Shown here: in pieces, positions 8,714 through 17,259 of the stretch | Numbering within the stretch: the stretch's first letter is position 1 | How the letters are laid out: each line of letters begins with the position of its first letter | Source of the DNA: SCN-70-22 sp046327755 | GTDB lineage: Bacteria > Gemmatimonadota > Gemmatimonadetes > Gemmatimonadales > Gemmatimonadaceae | Reading direction: 5' to 3' | Assembly: GCA_046327755.1 (NCBI GenBank) | Contig: JAXLXW010000009.1 | Coordinates: forward strand, 191,695 to 255,694 | Length of the DNA: 64,000 nt | Position numbers and translations under genes: made by a program | Notes under the pieces: model-generated | Seen by the model: the letters and a program-made list of their open reading frames with translations, nothing else | What the model was told of the DNA's origin: nothing | The model's database searches: none

Positions 8714-9292
8714 TCACGAAGCGACGTTGACGCACGACGCACCGAGCGCGGGGCGCTCGTGTTCCTTGGCGCCGAGTGGCGGCCCTTCGGTGAGCGTGCG
8801 GGTATCGACCACCACGCGCCCCTCGTCGACCGAGACGGTGAAGCGATCGATCCCGCGCGGCGACGGCCCCGAGATCCATTCCCCCGCGAGGTTGAACTGC
8901 GACCCGTGGCACGGGCACTCGAAGCGCCCCGACCCCTCGCAATACGGGAGGCGGCAGCCGAGGTGCGGGCAATTCTGCGTGAGGGCGAAGAGCTCCCCCT
9001 TGGAGCGCGTGACCCAGAAGCGCCCGGCGGCGACGTACGTCGCGCTTCCCTCGACAAAGCCCTCGGGGGCACCGAGGATGACGCGCTCGCCCTCGTTCGT
9101 GTTGCCTAACGGGCGCAGGGCGACAAAGGTCGTGTAACCGGCGGCCGCCGCGAGCAATCCCTGCCCGATGCGCCACGCCATGCGCAGCGCCTCGCGCCGC
9201 GACTGGTCGACCGGAACGCCGACACGCGCGCCGTGCGCCCCGCCGTTGGGGGGCCCGCCTAACGTCATACCCGCACTGCCGTCACCTGCCAT
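8714..9292 (-). CDS. Rieske [2Fe-2S] protein of the bc complex
   Basis: 192-aa Rieske iron-sulfur protein. An N-terminal membrane anchor (about residues 40-62) precedes the soluble Rieske domain. Cluster ligands are in 'CPHLGC' and 'CPCHGSQF' (two Cys, two His, plus the disulfide Cys pair), all intact. It oxidises quinol at the Qo site of the adjacent cytochrome b. It lies 9 bp downstream of the cytochrome b gene and 4 bp upstream of the cytochrome c gene. Two octamers on the same strand lie in it (9104, 9257), each encoding Leu-Gly with the rare codon TTA. Confidence 0.93.
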   Translation of the reverse strand: MAGDGSAGMTLGGPPNGGAHGARVGVPVDQSRREALRMAWRIGQGLLAAAAGYTTFVALRPLGNTNEGERVILGAPEGFVEGSATYVAAGRFWVTRSKGELFALTQNCPHLGCRLPYCEGSGRFECPCHGSQFNLAGEWISGPSPRGIDRFTVSVDEGRVVVDTRTLTEGPPLGAKEHERPALGASCVNVAS

Positions 9293-9301
9293 CGCCCGCT
9301 C

Positions 9302-10633
9302 CTACGGCTCGAAGTACCAGTGCTCCCAGGGGAGGACCCAGACCCACCCCGGCCCCCGGAAGAGCGCCCCTATGATCGTCAGGATCACCGCGATGATCCC
9401 CAGCACCACGAAGGTCGCCACCGCCACCCGCCGTTCGCTCAGCGGCTTTCCCGCGTTGCGATCGAGATAGGGGAGGAAGACCAGCCACGCCCCCAGCACG
9501 ATGGGGACGAGCACCCCGGCGATCACCGGGTCGAAGTGCGCCAGCAGCTCCTGCAACCCCACGAAGTACCACGGCGCCTTGGCCGGTTCGTGCGTGAGGT
9601 TGGGGTTGGCCAGCTCGCGCAGCGGCGCCTCGAACGCGATCCCCATCGCCAGGCAGACGGCGACGACCGCCAGCGCGATGACCTGATGGCGCACGATGAG
9701 GTGCGGCCAGGTGAAGACGGTGTCGTCCTCCTCCGGCGGCTCGCGCTCGACTCCGGTCCGTTCCACCACGCCGAGCAGTCGCACCCGCTCGTCAGGCGCA
9801 ACCGGATACGGAGTGTCCGGGCGCTCGCCGCGCCCCTCCGGCAGCGGCGCGCCATCCGCTACCGCCCACGGCGGCGCCCCGCCGCGCTCTACTGCGAAGC
9901 CGTCCTTCCGCACGCGCCACAGGTGCACCGCGATGAGGGCGAAGAAGGCGATGGTCAGCACCGCCACGTGCAACACGTAGAAGCGGAGCAGCGTGTCCTG
10001 CCCGATGTTGGACCCGCCGAGGAGCACCGCGCGCAGCTCCGGCCCCACGAAGGGGACGTAGTGCACCAGGTCCGACGCAACGCGCACCGCCCAGTACGAC
10101 AGCTGGTCCCAGGGGAGGAGATAGCCGGTGAACGAGTAGGCGAGCGTGACGATGAGGAGCCCGACCCCGATCACCCAGTTGAATTGGCGCGGCTTGGCAT
10201 ACGCCCCGGTGAGCATCACGCGCCCCACGTGCAGCGCAGTCGCCAGCACCATCAGGTGCGCCCCCCACCGGTGCACGTTGCGCAGCAGCTGCCCGAACCC
10301 CACCTCGGCCCGCAGCCGCTGCATATCGCCGTACGCGTGCGCCACCGACGGCGTGTAGAAGAACATCAGGTACGTCCCCGTCACCGCGAGGATCACGAAG
10401 AGGACCGTCGTGATGTAGCCCAGCCGGAACGAGTAGCGCCACTGCAGCACGCGCCACGGGACCTTCACCGGGTACACGTGGAGGAAGACGTTCCCGAAGC
10501 TCTTGAGGGCGCGGCCGCGCGCCGTGTCGAGCGGGGGCGTGCGGAAGATCGAGCGATAGGCGTCGCTCGCGCGCAGGCGGGCCATGAGCCCCTTCGGCGT
10601 CGCCGCGCCCGGCTCCAGCGACTCGTCAGGCAT
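9302..10633 (-). CDS. Fused cytochrome b6/subunit IV-type cytochrome b
   Basis: 443-aa integral membrane quinol oxidase subunit. The N-terminal half is cytochrome b6-like. Haem ligands are His pairs in 'NVHRWGAHLMVLATALHVGR' (13 residues between ligands) and 'LHVAVLTIAFFALIAVHLW' (14 residues between ligands, the b6-type spacing). The C-terminal half, after a charged loop of about 70 residues, is subunit IV-like with 'KAPWYFVGLQELL' in place of the usual PEWY Qo motif; this APWY form is known from menaquinol-using bc complexes. It carries about eight membrane helices. Its ATG overlaps the end of the upstream oxidoreductase gene by 8 bp, indicating tight coupling. Confidence 0.92.
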   Translation of the reverse strand: MPDESLEPGAATPKGLMARLRASDAYRSIFRTPPLDTARGRALKSFGNVFLHVYPVKVPWRVLQWRYSFRLGYITTVLFVILAVTGTYLMFFYTPSVAHAYGDMQRLRAEVGFGQLLRNVHRWGAHLMVLATALHVGRVMLTGAYAKPRQFNWVIGVGLLIVTLAYSFTGYLLPWDQLSYWAVRVASDLVHYVPFVGPELRAVLLGGSNIGQDTLLRFYVLHVAVLTIAFFALIAVHLWRVRKDGFAVERGGAPPWAVADGAPLPEGRGERPDTPYPVAPDERVRLLGVVERTGVEREPPEEDDTVFTWPHLIVRHQVIALAVVAVCLAMGIAFEAPLRELANPNLTHEPAKAPWYFVGLQELLAHFDPVIAGVLVPIVLGAWLVFLPYLDRNAGKPLSERRVAVATFVVLGIIAVILTIIGALFRGPGWVWVLPWEHWYFEP

Positions 10634-12464
10634 GCGCCAGCTCCCGCGTTCCCATCGACATCGTCTCCACCAGCTCCACCATCGTCAGCGCCTGCGGCGG
10701 GCACCGCTCCACGCACAGCCCGCAGCGGATGCAGCGCGCCTCGTCGAGCGACAGGACCACCGTCCCCGCCTCACCGGGTCGCAGCGCAATGCACCGCTCC
10801 GGGCACACGTCGGCGCACAACCCGCACAGGATGCACCGCTCGGCGCGCAGGGTGACGTTGGCGTGGCAGCGCAGGCAGCGCTGCGCCTCGCGCACGGCGC
10901 TCGCTTCGTCCAGCACCCCCTCCACCTCGCGCCCCATCGTGCGGTCGCTCGCGGCGATGACGGGGAGCTGGGCACGCGGCGCCGCGTCGTAGTCGCTCCA
11001 GTGGCGGCGCCACGGTGTCGCCAGCCGCAACGTCGCCCGTTCGTCGGAGCGCACATCGCTGCCAGGAGCGAGGAACGCCGAGATGCCGGCCGCGGCGCGC
11101 CGCCCATCGGCGATCGCGTTGATGAGGAAGCGCGGCCCGAAGGCGATGTCGCCGCCGGCCCAGACCTTGGGGTTGGCCGTGCGGAGCGTCGCTGCGTCGA
11201 CCGCGGCGAGCGAGCCATGCACCAGCGGCGCCGGGAGGAACGACGTATCGGCCTCCTGCCCCACTGCGAAGATGACCGTGTCGCAGTCGAGCCGCTCCGC
11301 CGGCGCCGTCTCGTCCACGACCGGCGCGAAGCGCCCGTCAGGAGCAAAGACCGCCGACACCGGGCGCACGGTGACACCCTGCACGCGCCCCTCGCCGACG
11401 ATCGCCTGCACCGAGCGCCGGGCAAGCAACCGCACTCCTTCGCGCTCCGCCTGATGCCACTCGTCCGGCTCGGCGGGGAGCTCATCGCGGCTTTCGACGG
11501 AGACCACCGTCACCTCGCGCACCCCCGCCGCACGCGCCGTGCGCGCCACGTCGAGGAGCGCCCGCAGCGCCCCGTCGCCATCGCCAGATGCAACGTCCGC
11601 TCCCTCTGCACGGGGCGCTGTCCGCGCCGCCGTCCGTGCCGCATCGAAGGCGACGCTCCCCCCACCGATGACCACCACGCGCTCGCCGATCCGCTTCCCC
11701 TCCTCGGCGAACGTGTCGGCCAGGAACGCCACCGCCGTCGTCACGCCGGGCAAGTCGCGCCCTGCTATTGAAAGCCGCTTCCCCACCCCCGTCCCCGCCG
11801 CGACGAACACCGCGTCGAACGACGAGAGCAGCTCCTCCATGCCAACATCAGCGCCAACGCGCGTCCCGAGCCGTACCTCCACCCCCAACTCCGCGACCTC
11901 TGCGATCTCTGCGGTAATGATCTCCCGCGGCAACCGAAACGGCGGAATCCCATGCACCATCATCCCGCCAAGTGCCGCCGACGCCTCGAAGAGCGTCACC
12001 GCATGTCCCGCCAGCCGCAAGTCGTGCGCGCACGCCAGCCCCGCCGGCCCCCCGCCGACGATCGCCACTCGCTTCCCCGTCTCCGGCGCCAGCGCCCCGA
12101 TCGCCTCGCGCCAGAGCGAGCCGCCGGCATGGTGGGCCGCCTCCACGCCGAAGCGCGACGTCACGAAGCGCTTGAGGGCGCGGATCGCCACCGGTGCATC
12201 GAGCGCCCCGCGCCGGCACTTCGTCTCGCATGGCGCCGCACAAACGCGCCCGCAGATCGACGGGAAGGGGTTCGGGCGCCGTGCAATGCGATAGGCATCG
12301 GCGAAGCGCCCCTGGGCGATCGCCGTCACGTACCCTCCCGCGTCGGTGTGCACCGGGCACGCCGTGCGGCAGGGGACGTTCTCCAGCCACCAGCGCGCGT
12401 CGGGCTCGACTGGTGACACTGGGGCGACTCGCGAAGATGGGGCGAGCGGGAGCGCGACCGTCAT
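10626..12464 (-). CDS. GltD-like FAD/[4Fe-4S] NAD(P)H oxidoreductase in the bc operon
   Basis: 612-aa flavo-iron-sulfur protein resembling the glutamate synthase small subunit. The N-terminal Cys-rich cluster domain runs from 'CRTACPVHTDAGGYV' through 'SICGRVCAAPCETKCRRG'. A FAD-binding Rossmann motif 'IVGGGPAGLACAHDL' and an NAD(P)H-binding motif 'VVVIGGGSVAFDAARTA' follow. The C-terminus is a 2x[4Fe-4S] ferredoxin module ('RCILCGLCADVCPERC', 'RCIRCGLCVERCPPQA'). No glutamate synthase large subunit is nearby. Its gene overlaps both the upstream small membrane protein (ATGA) and the downstream cytochrome b (8 bp), so it is probably a subunit or partner of the bc complex. It could feed NAD(P)H or ferredoxin electrons towards quinone or run in reverse. 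That role is inference. Confidence 0.88.
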   Translation of the reverse strand: MTVALPLAPSSRVAPVSPVEPDARWWLENVPCRTACPVHTDAGGYVTAIAQGRFADAYRIARRPNPFPSICGRVCAAPCETKCRRGALDAPVAIRALKRFVTSRFGVEAAHHAGGSLWREAIGALAPETGKRVAIVGGGPAGLACAHDLRLAGHAVTLFEASAALGGMMVHGIPPFRLPREIITAEIAEVAELGVEVRLGTRVGADVGMEELLSSFDAVFVAAGTGVGKRLSIAGRDLPGVTTAVAFLADTFAEEGKRIGERVVVIGGGSVAFDAARTAARTAPRAEGADVASGDGDGALRALLDVARTARAAGVREVTVVSVESRDELPAEPDEWHQAEREGVRLLARRSVQAIVGEGRVQGVTVRPVSAVFAPDGRFAPVVDETAPAERLDCDTVIFAVGQEADTSFLPAPLVHGSLAAVDAATLRTANPKVWAGGDIAFGPRFLINAIADGRRAAAGISAFLAPGSDVRSDERATLRLATPWRRHWSDYDAAPRAQLPVIAASDRTMGREVEGVLDEASAVREAQRCLRCHANVTLRAERCILCGLCADVCPERCIALRPGEAGTVVLSLDEARCIRCGLCVERCPPQALTMVELVETMSMGTRELAHA

Positions 12465-12724
12465 GCCGCCCCACGCCGCTGCAGGCGCATCGCCCCCCAG
12501 GCGACCGCGACGAAGGCCACGACCTGATAAGCGGTCGCGACCGCCACCCGCACCTCGCGCGATCCCCCCAGCCGGCTCACCAGGAGATTCGGGACCACCG
12601 CCAGCATGACCGCCGCCGCCACCACCGCCGCGACGGCGAGGGCGATGGCCAGTGGCCAACTGACGGGATGGCGCTCCTTCGGCACTGCGGCGTCGGGGTA
12701 CGAGGGGGAGAGGTTCCGTTCCAT
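12461..12724 (-). CDS. Small two-helix membrane protein heading the bc operon
   Basis: 87-aa protein with a charged N-terminus and two hydrophobic helices (about residues 24-48 and 58-78), separated by a short basic loop. The stop codon overlaps the start of the GltD-like gene (ATGA, 12461-12464), and it is the first gene of the five-gene operon. I do not recognise the family. Position and size suggest an accessory membrane subunit that could dock the soluble NAD(P)H module to the bc complex. The same frame is open further upstream, but ATG 12724 gives a sensible topology and leaves room for a promoter against the divergent DUF983 gene. Confidence 0.7.
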   Translation of the reverse strand: MERNLSPSYPDAAVPKERHPVSWPLAIALAVAAVVAAAVMLAVVPNLLVSRLGGSREVRVAVATAYQVVAFVAVAWGAMRLQRRGAA

Positions 12725-12862
12725 ATCTCGCCAGTGGTACGACCACTCGCGAGAGGGAATCACCGACACGGGGCGACGGATTCGGACGTGCGGCGCTGTA
12801 GATTCCGTGCGGCGTTTCCCTGCGCCCGCTCGACCCCGCGCGGTCGCCCTCTCGCCCCCGTC

Positions 12863-13345
12863 ATGTCCCCCTCCGCGCCTTCGTCGCCCCCGCTGCCTCC
12901 CCCGCGCCCGGCCACCCAGCCCGTCTCCGAGCGCTCGCTGACGCAGTTCCTCACGGTCCTCGGCCGTGCGCTGCGCCTGCGCTGCCCGCACTGCGGCCAG
13001 GCCCCCGTCCTCATCTCCTGGGGGAAGATCCACGAGCGCTGCGCGCACTGTCACTTCCGCTTCGAGCGCAGCAGCGACTCTTACTTCACCGGGGCGATGT
13101 TCTTCAACCTCATCACCGCCGAGTTCCTCTTCGCGGTGGGGATGGGGACGGCGATCGTCGCGATGTGGCCCGACATCAACTGGGACTACATCACCTATGG
13201 CGCCGTGGGTGGCATGGCCGTCATGCCGATCGTCCTCTATCCGTTCTCCAAGGTGTTGTACCTGACGGTCGACACCTTCATGCGCCCGGTGCGGCCGGAG
13301 GAGTGCGACCCGACCAACACGCGGTGGACGCGGACGGGGGTGTAG
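12863..13345 (+). CDS. DUF983 family membrane protein
   Basis: 160-aa protein. A proline-rich N-terminus is followed by the DUF983 signature, a zinc-ribbon-like pair of CxxC motifs ('LRCPHCGQAP', 'ERCAHCHFRFERSSDSYF') and then two membrane helices. DUF983 proteins often lie near respiratory or cytochrome oxidase genes; this one is divergent from the bc operon across a 138-bp gap. Its biochemical role is unknown. ATG 12863 is chosen because the upstream part of the open frame is shadow sequence. Confidence 0.85.
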   Translation: MSPSAPSSPPLPPPRPATQPVSERSLTQFLTVLGRALRLRCPHCGQAPVLISWGKIHERCAHCHFRFERSSDSYFTGAMFFNLITAEFLFAVGMGTAIVAMWPDINWDYITYGAVGGMAVMPIVLYPFSKVLYLTVDTFMRPVRPEECDPTNTRWTRTGV

Positions 13346-13392
13346 GGCGCCTCGCAGATCGCCCGCGCGGCAGGCGCACCAAGACCGCGCGG

Positions 13393-13935
13393 CTACCGAT
13401 CGACCCAACAGCCCCGTGCGCGGGGATCCACGGACTTCATCAGGCGTCGCGCAACACCGCTCGCCTGTTCGCGCGCACGCGTGGAGTCTCGGGATGGCAT
13501 ATCGGCAAGGAGGGACGCCCCTTCCACGACGACCCATCGCGCGCTGTCGGCCGGCACGTCACTCGTATCGACCATCATCTCGATCAGGACTCGCGAGCGT
13601 CGCAGTGCATCGCTGCCGCGAAACGCGGGAGCCTCTTCGCCGCCGATCACGATCCTGCGTCCGCGAGGGTCAATCGCGTACGGTGTGACGCGTTCATTGG
13701 TGAGCGCTCGACGCATCCGGGAGAACACGCTGTCGGCCGGCATCCCAAGTGTGGCCGACTTGGAGCACGACTGCAGCGCAGCGCGCTCCCCCGACCAGTG
13801 CCTCCCCGCTGAAAGGGCGGTCGTCCGTGCGCAGCTGCAAACGGCTAGCACGAACGCGCCACACAGTATGAGTCGCCCGGGAGGATTCGTGCGCGGCGCC
13901 GTCCGGCGGCGATATCCAGCATCGTGCAGGGTCAT
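13393..13935 (-). CDS. Hypothetical lipoprotein downstream of a beta-propeller gene
   Basis: 180-aa protein with a basic N-terminus, hydrophobic segment and lipobox-like 'VLAVCSCA' (about residues 28-36), so probably a lipoprotein. The remainder is a soluble domain with no recognised motif. Its ATG immediately follows the TGA of the upstream beta-propeller gene (13936), with no gap, so the two are co-translated. It lies at the 3' end of a minus-strand pair and converges with the DUF983 gene. Confidence 0.6.
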   Translation of the reverse strand: MTLHDAGYRRRTAPRTNPPGRLILCGAFVLAVCSCARTTALSAGRHWSGERAALQSCSKSATLGMPADSVFSRMRRALTNERVTPYAIDPRGRRIVIGGEEAPAFRGSDALRRSRVLIEMMVDTSDVPADSARWVVVEGASLLADMPSRDSTRAREQASGVARRLMKSVDPRARGCWVDR

Positions 13936-15078
13936 TCAGTTCCGTTCGTAGCGGTGCAGGTGCTCCGTTCCATTCTCGTCTCGCTGCGCCACGTACAGCC
14001 AGCGCGCACCGTATCCAACGACGCGCTCACTCCACTTCAACTGCACGCGCGACTGGATCTTCCCCTGCCGATCGACGACGTCGTACTCGGTTCCCGTTGA
14101 TCGTGCCGACGACATTCGCCGAATCAACAGGGAACCCTCCGGCGTCGGCAGGAGCGCATCATCGGTGATCGCCGCCCATGCGGACGCAAAGGGGGGATCG
14201 AGCAGTCGTGCCGCTGCGACTTCTCCCTCGCGCTCGATCAGCCGTTGGCGCCAGCTCTTCTTCTCGGCCTCGTTGATTGTCATGTCTTCCGCGGAGAGGC
14301 GCGCTCCCGCCCTGACGCTTCCTTCAGTCGTGCGCCAGTCCACACGATACGGATTCAGCCGGACGATTGCGATCCATCCGTCGGGAAAGAGCAACCCTTG
14401 CTCCGGCGAGGCCCCGATGACCTGGTAGGTCACCCTCTGCGGGGTGGTGCCGATCTTCAGCGATCGCTCCATGAGGAGTTCGCCGTTGACCACGGCGATC
14501 GAATCAGCCTTCCCCGTTGCTCTCTCGACGAGGACCAGCATCCGTCGAGCTCGTCGTTCGCCAGACGGCAGGACGATCGGGCGAACGGGCCGCCGTCCGA
14601 GCACGCGACCTCGGTCATCGGCACCGTCAAGCTCCGCTCCCGCACTCAGCATGGCAGCGTTGTCGGGTGCGACGGTCGCGACAATGCGATCGCCAGCCAA
14701 CACGAGCCAGCGCGCCTCGTGCTCCTGATCCAGGAGAATGGTGGAGTCAGCGCGCAGTGCCACCAACCGACCCACGCGAACGTACTCGCCGGGCCCTCGC
14801 CCGGGGCGTCCGATGGTGGAAACGCGATCCGCCCTGAAGTCTACGAGCAGGAGCTTGTTGTCGAGCGCGTCCGAGACAAGTGCGCGCCCGTCGGACAGTT
14901 CGCGAACCGAGAGGATCTTTCCGAAGTCCGTCGAGATCGACTCGAAGCGTTTCGCGATTGGTGTCGCCGCAGTCGTGCGCGTAGCCTGCGCCCACGTTTG
15001 CTGCGCAAGTACGCAGAGGAGCACCAACGCGCTCCTCACTCGACACCAACTCAGGATTCCCTGCAACTGTCGTCTCAT
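13936..15078 (-). CDS. 6-bladed beta-propeller secreted protein
   Basis: 380-aa exported protein (signal peptide about residues 1-31, '...QQTWA-QA'). The mature part has the repeated blade pattern of 6-bladed propellers, including 'TIGRPGRGPGEYVRVGRLVAL', the 'GRkGxGPGEF' signature shared with a second propeller at 17723-18898. In Bacteroidota such proteins often sit beside short exported peptides and thioredoxin-fold proteins. ATG 15078 starts the signal peptide; an upstream ATG (15150) would add 24 unlikely residues. Upstream overlap with any other gene is absent. Confidence 0.75.
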   Translation of the reverse strand: MRRQLQGILSWCRVRSALVLLCVLAQQTWAQATRTTAATPIAKRFESISTDFGKILSVRELSDGRALVSDALDNKLLLVDFRADRVSTIGRPGRGPGEYVRVGRLVALRADSTILLDQEHEARWLVLAGDRIVATVAPDNAAMLSAGAELDGADDRGRVLGRRPVRPIVLPSGERRARRMLVLVERATGKADSIAVVNGELLMERSLKIGTTPQRVTYQVIGASPEQGLLFPDGWIAIVRLNPYRVDWRTTEGSVRAGARLSAEDMTINEAEKKSWRQRLIEREGEVAAARLLDPPFASAWAAITDDALLPTPEGSLLIRRMSSARSTGTEYDVVDRQGKIQSRVQLKWSERVVGYGARWLYVAQRDENGTEHLHRYERN

Positions 15079-15250
15079 GTCGAGGCGCGGCGTGTTGGTC
15101 GAAGGACAACCAGGGCGTCGTGCGTCAGCAACGATAGCGCGCGATGGCATTGTGCTGCCATGCCCTGTGGTGCCGACACCTGCAAGGCGACCACGCCTGG
15201 TGCCGGCCGCGCCGAGTCGAACGGCATGTCAGGTTGCGTCGCTTACCCCC

Positions 15251-16051
15251 TCAGCGCTCCCCCTTCCGCACGACAATCAGCACCCCGTTCGTCGTCTCCT
15301 GGCCATAGACCAACCCCGCCTCGCTCGGCCGCAGGAAGACCATGTACGAGATGTCGGTCGCGCCAAACAGCCCGTCGAGCTCGACCAGGTCGGAGAGCGA
15401 ACTGTAGCGCTGCCCGTTCACCACGACCGTCACGCACCGCCCGGTGCGGCGGTAGGCGATGCAGCGGTACATCCCTCCGTGGATGGGGCGCTCCCCCGGC
15501 TGTGCCGCGTCGAGGTACATCGTCTTGATCTCCAGCGTCGAGAGATTGAGCGTCTGGAGCACGTCGTAGGGCGACGCCGCCGTCTGCGCCGCCTGCGCCA
15601 CCTCAGCCGGCGTGACGATCGTCCCGGCGACGATCTTCGACATCATCCCGGGGATGCCGATGTTGCGGAGCGAGTCGCGCTGCGCCTCGATGACCACCGG
15701 GGCGAGCGTGTTCACCGCACGCGCGAGTTTGACGTTCACCTCGAATGAGTCGGTCGCCGCCATCGCGATCCAGCTCGACATGTTGGTGACGTATCCCGTC
15801 CCGCTCGTGACGACGGCGTAGACGCCGGATTCAGGGACGGCGATGGTGTAGCGCCCGCGCGAGTCGACGGCGGTGCCGACGACGACGCCGGCGGTGGAGT
15901 CGAGGAGGACGACGAATGCGCTCCGCACCGGGGCGCGCGTTTCGCTGTCGCGGATGGTCCCCTTGAGGAACTGGGCGTGGAGCGGGGGGGCGGCGATCAG
16001 GAGGAGCGCGGTGAGGAGCGCACTGGCAGTCTTCTTGAAGCCGCTGAACAT
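15251..16051 (-). CDS. Carboxypeptidase-regulatory-like plus TonB-plug-like protein lacking a barrel
   Basis: 266-aa exported protein (signal peptide about residues 1-26). Residues 28-115 form a CarboxypepD_reg-like beta-sandwich ('LKGTIRDSETRAPVRSAFVVL'). Residues 120-266 resemble a TonB-dependent receptor plug: it has 'NTLAPVVIEAQR', a central Cys pair ('YRCIAYRRTGRCVTVVVNG') and ends 'TTNGVLIVVRKGER', the 'ANGVILITTK' type end of SusC-like plugs. The large C-terminal barrel is missing and the protein simply stops there. Such barrel-less plugs may act as periplasmic or surface partners, but the function is unknown. I chose ATG 16051 as the signal peptide start. Confidence 0.7.
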   Translation of the reverse strand: MFSGFKKTASALLTALLLIAAPPLHAQFLKGTIRDSETRAPVRSAFVVLLDSTAGVVVGTAVDSRGRYTIAVPESGVYAVVTSGTGYVTNMSSWIAMAATDSFEVNVKLARAVNTLAPVVIEAQRDSLRNIGIPGMMSKIVAGTIVTPAEVAQAAQTAASPYDVLQTLNLSTLEIKTMYLDAAQPGERPIHGGMYRCIAYRRTGRCVTVVVNGQRYSSLSDLVELDGLFGATDISYMVFLRPSEAGLVYGQETTNGVLIVVRKGER

Positions 16052-16187
16052 CCGCCGCCCTCCAAACCTTGGAGTTCCTCTGTCCCCTGCCAGAAGTGTA
16101 GCTGCGATTGGCCGTCGTGGCGATTCTGGTGTGGCAAGGTCTGCCGACGGTGGCGCGCGCCCCCGGGTTCCCTCAGATTGCGGTCGT

Positions 16188-16442
16188 ATGGTACCCCCGC
16201 TCTCCTCCGACACCACTCCGGACGCCGCCGATGCGCAGTTGGCGGTTTGGCGAGTCATGACCCCGGTGGAAAAGCTCACGCAAGCGGGGGCCCTTACGCG
16301 CGCGGTGCTCTGGCTGGAGCGCGAGGGGCTGCGCCGACGACACCCGTTGATGCCCGCGGACGAGCTGCACCGCGCCGCCGTCGAACGGCGACTCGGAGCG
16401 GAGCTGACGGCGCGGGTGTATGGCGGAGTCCAACCCGGTTGA
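16188..16442 (+). CDS. Small hypothetical protein, antitoxin-like
   Basis: 84-aa protein with a helical core 'VEKLTQAGALTRAVLWLERE' followed by 'GLRRRHPLMPADELHRAAVE' and ending 'LGAELTARVYGG'. This resembles a widespread class of small proteins of the type 'G.RRRHP.AS..E...RLA....G.ELARRVYG', often found next to nucleotidyltransferase-like genes and thought to be antitoxin-like. No partner gene is visible here, so it would be an orphan. ATG 16188 is chosen by similarity to that core, with a few residues of uncertain N-terminus. Confidence 0.5.
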   Translation: MVPPLSSDTTPDAADAQLAVWRVMTPVEKLTQAGALTRAVLWLEREGLRRRHPLMPADELHRAAVERRLGAELTARVYGGVQPG

Positions 16443-16558
16443 ACGTTGTCTGAACTTCAGCGGTCGCGTTGGCGCATCGGTGACCCGGTGCGTCAGAAGC
16501 CAACCCCGGGTCTCATCTCGCCATTGTCGCGCCGCGCGAGCGCACCGTGGCGGCGCGT

Positions 16559-17245
16559 CTATTTTCTTCCGTTCGGCATCCTGGGAAGGCGCCTAACCGC
16601 TTCGCGCAGCACAGCCTCGGGAGGGCGACCCTCGTAAAGCGTCGCTCCGACGAGCACAGCGGGCGTGCCGCGCAACAGTAGTCGTTCACCGGCTTTCACA
16701 TCAGCGTCGACCCGCTCCACCGTTCGCGGATCGACTAGGCACGCGGCGAATGCACTTGTATCTGGCACGCCCGCCTCCTGCGCGAGATCGACCCACCGCC
16801 GCATGCCAAGCTCCTGCCCGCCGGCGAACAGCACCTTCTTCATGTCAGCAAAACGGCCTTGCACGTTCGCACACTCAGCTGCGGCGGCTGCTTCGAAGGT
16901 GATGCCTCTCAGGGGAAAGTGCCGGTAGACGATGGTGGCGCCGTTTATACTATCTTCTTCAATGCGCAGCAGCGCATCTTCCAGGAGCTTGCAGTAGCGA
17001 CAGCCAAAGTCCGTGAAGACCACCAGCGTACGGCCATTCTTCAAGGTGCGCGATACGAGACCGGCCGTCGCGTAGGACCTCGCATCGGCCACGATGCGAG
17101 AAGTCGCGCTGTCCACTCCAGTTGTGCCGCCTGTTGGCACGAGGAAGCGTACTCCGACCACCGCGCCGCATACCACAGTCGCAACGAGCGCGCCTATGGT
17201 AAGCGGTTGTTTCCACGGCCCGGTGGCTGAACCTCGTTCCTTCAC
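16559..17245 (-). CDS. Membrane-anchored thioredoxin-fold (DsbA-like) protein
   Basis: 228-aa protein. An N-terminal membrane anchor ('LTIGALVATVVCGAVVGVRF') is followed by a periplasmic thioredoxin_4/DsbA-type domain with the active site 'TDFGCRYCKLLEDAL' (CxxC) and the cis-Pro loop 'LLLRGTPAVLVGATLYEG'. It should catalyse thiol-disulfide exchange on exported proteins. It lies 14 bp downstream, on the same strand, of a 58-aa peptide with six cysteines, an obvious possible client. The start is taken as GTG 17245; a TTG four codons upstream is also possible. Unusually for the window, it contains the AT-rich run TTATACTATC (about 16946). Confidence 0.8.
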   Translation of the reverse strand: MKERGSATGPWKQPLTIGALVATVVCGAVVGVRFLVPTGGTTGVDSATSRIVADARSYATAGLVSRTLKNGRTLVVFTDFGCRYCKLLEDALLRIEEDSINGATIVYRHFPLRGITFEAAAAAECANVQGRFADMKKVLFAGGQELGMRRWVDLAQEAGVPDTSAFAACLVDPRTVERVDADVKAGERLLLRGTPAVLVGATLYEGRPPEAVLREAVRRLPRMPNGRK

Positions 17246-17259
17246 GTGACTCAAGGCAA

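Noticed and set aside
9104..9264. Integron attC sites, since GCCTAAC/GTTAGGC equals the classical attC core RYYYAAC/GTTRRRY
   Set aside because: Copies do not occur as opposed pairs 50-150 bp apart; the two nearest (9104, 9257) are in the same orientation inside a Rieske gene, most copies are inside conserved coding sequence, and no integron integrase is present.
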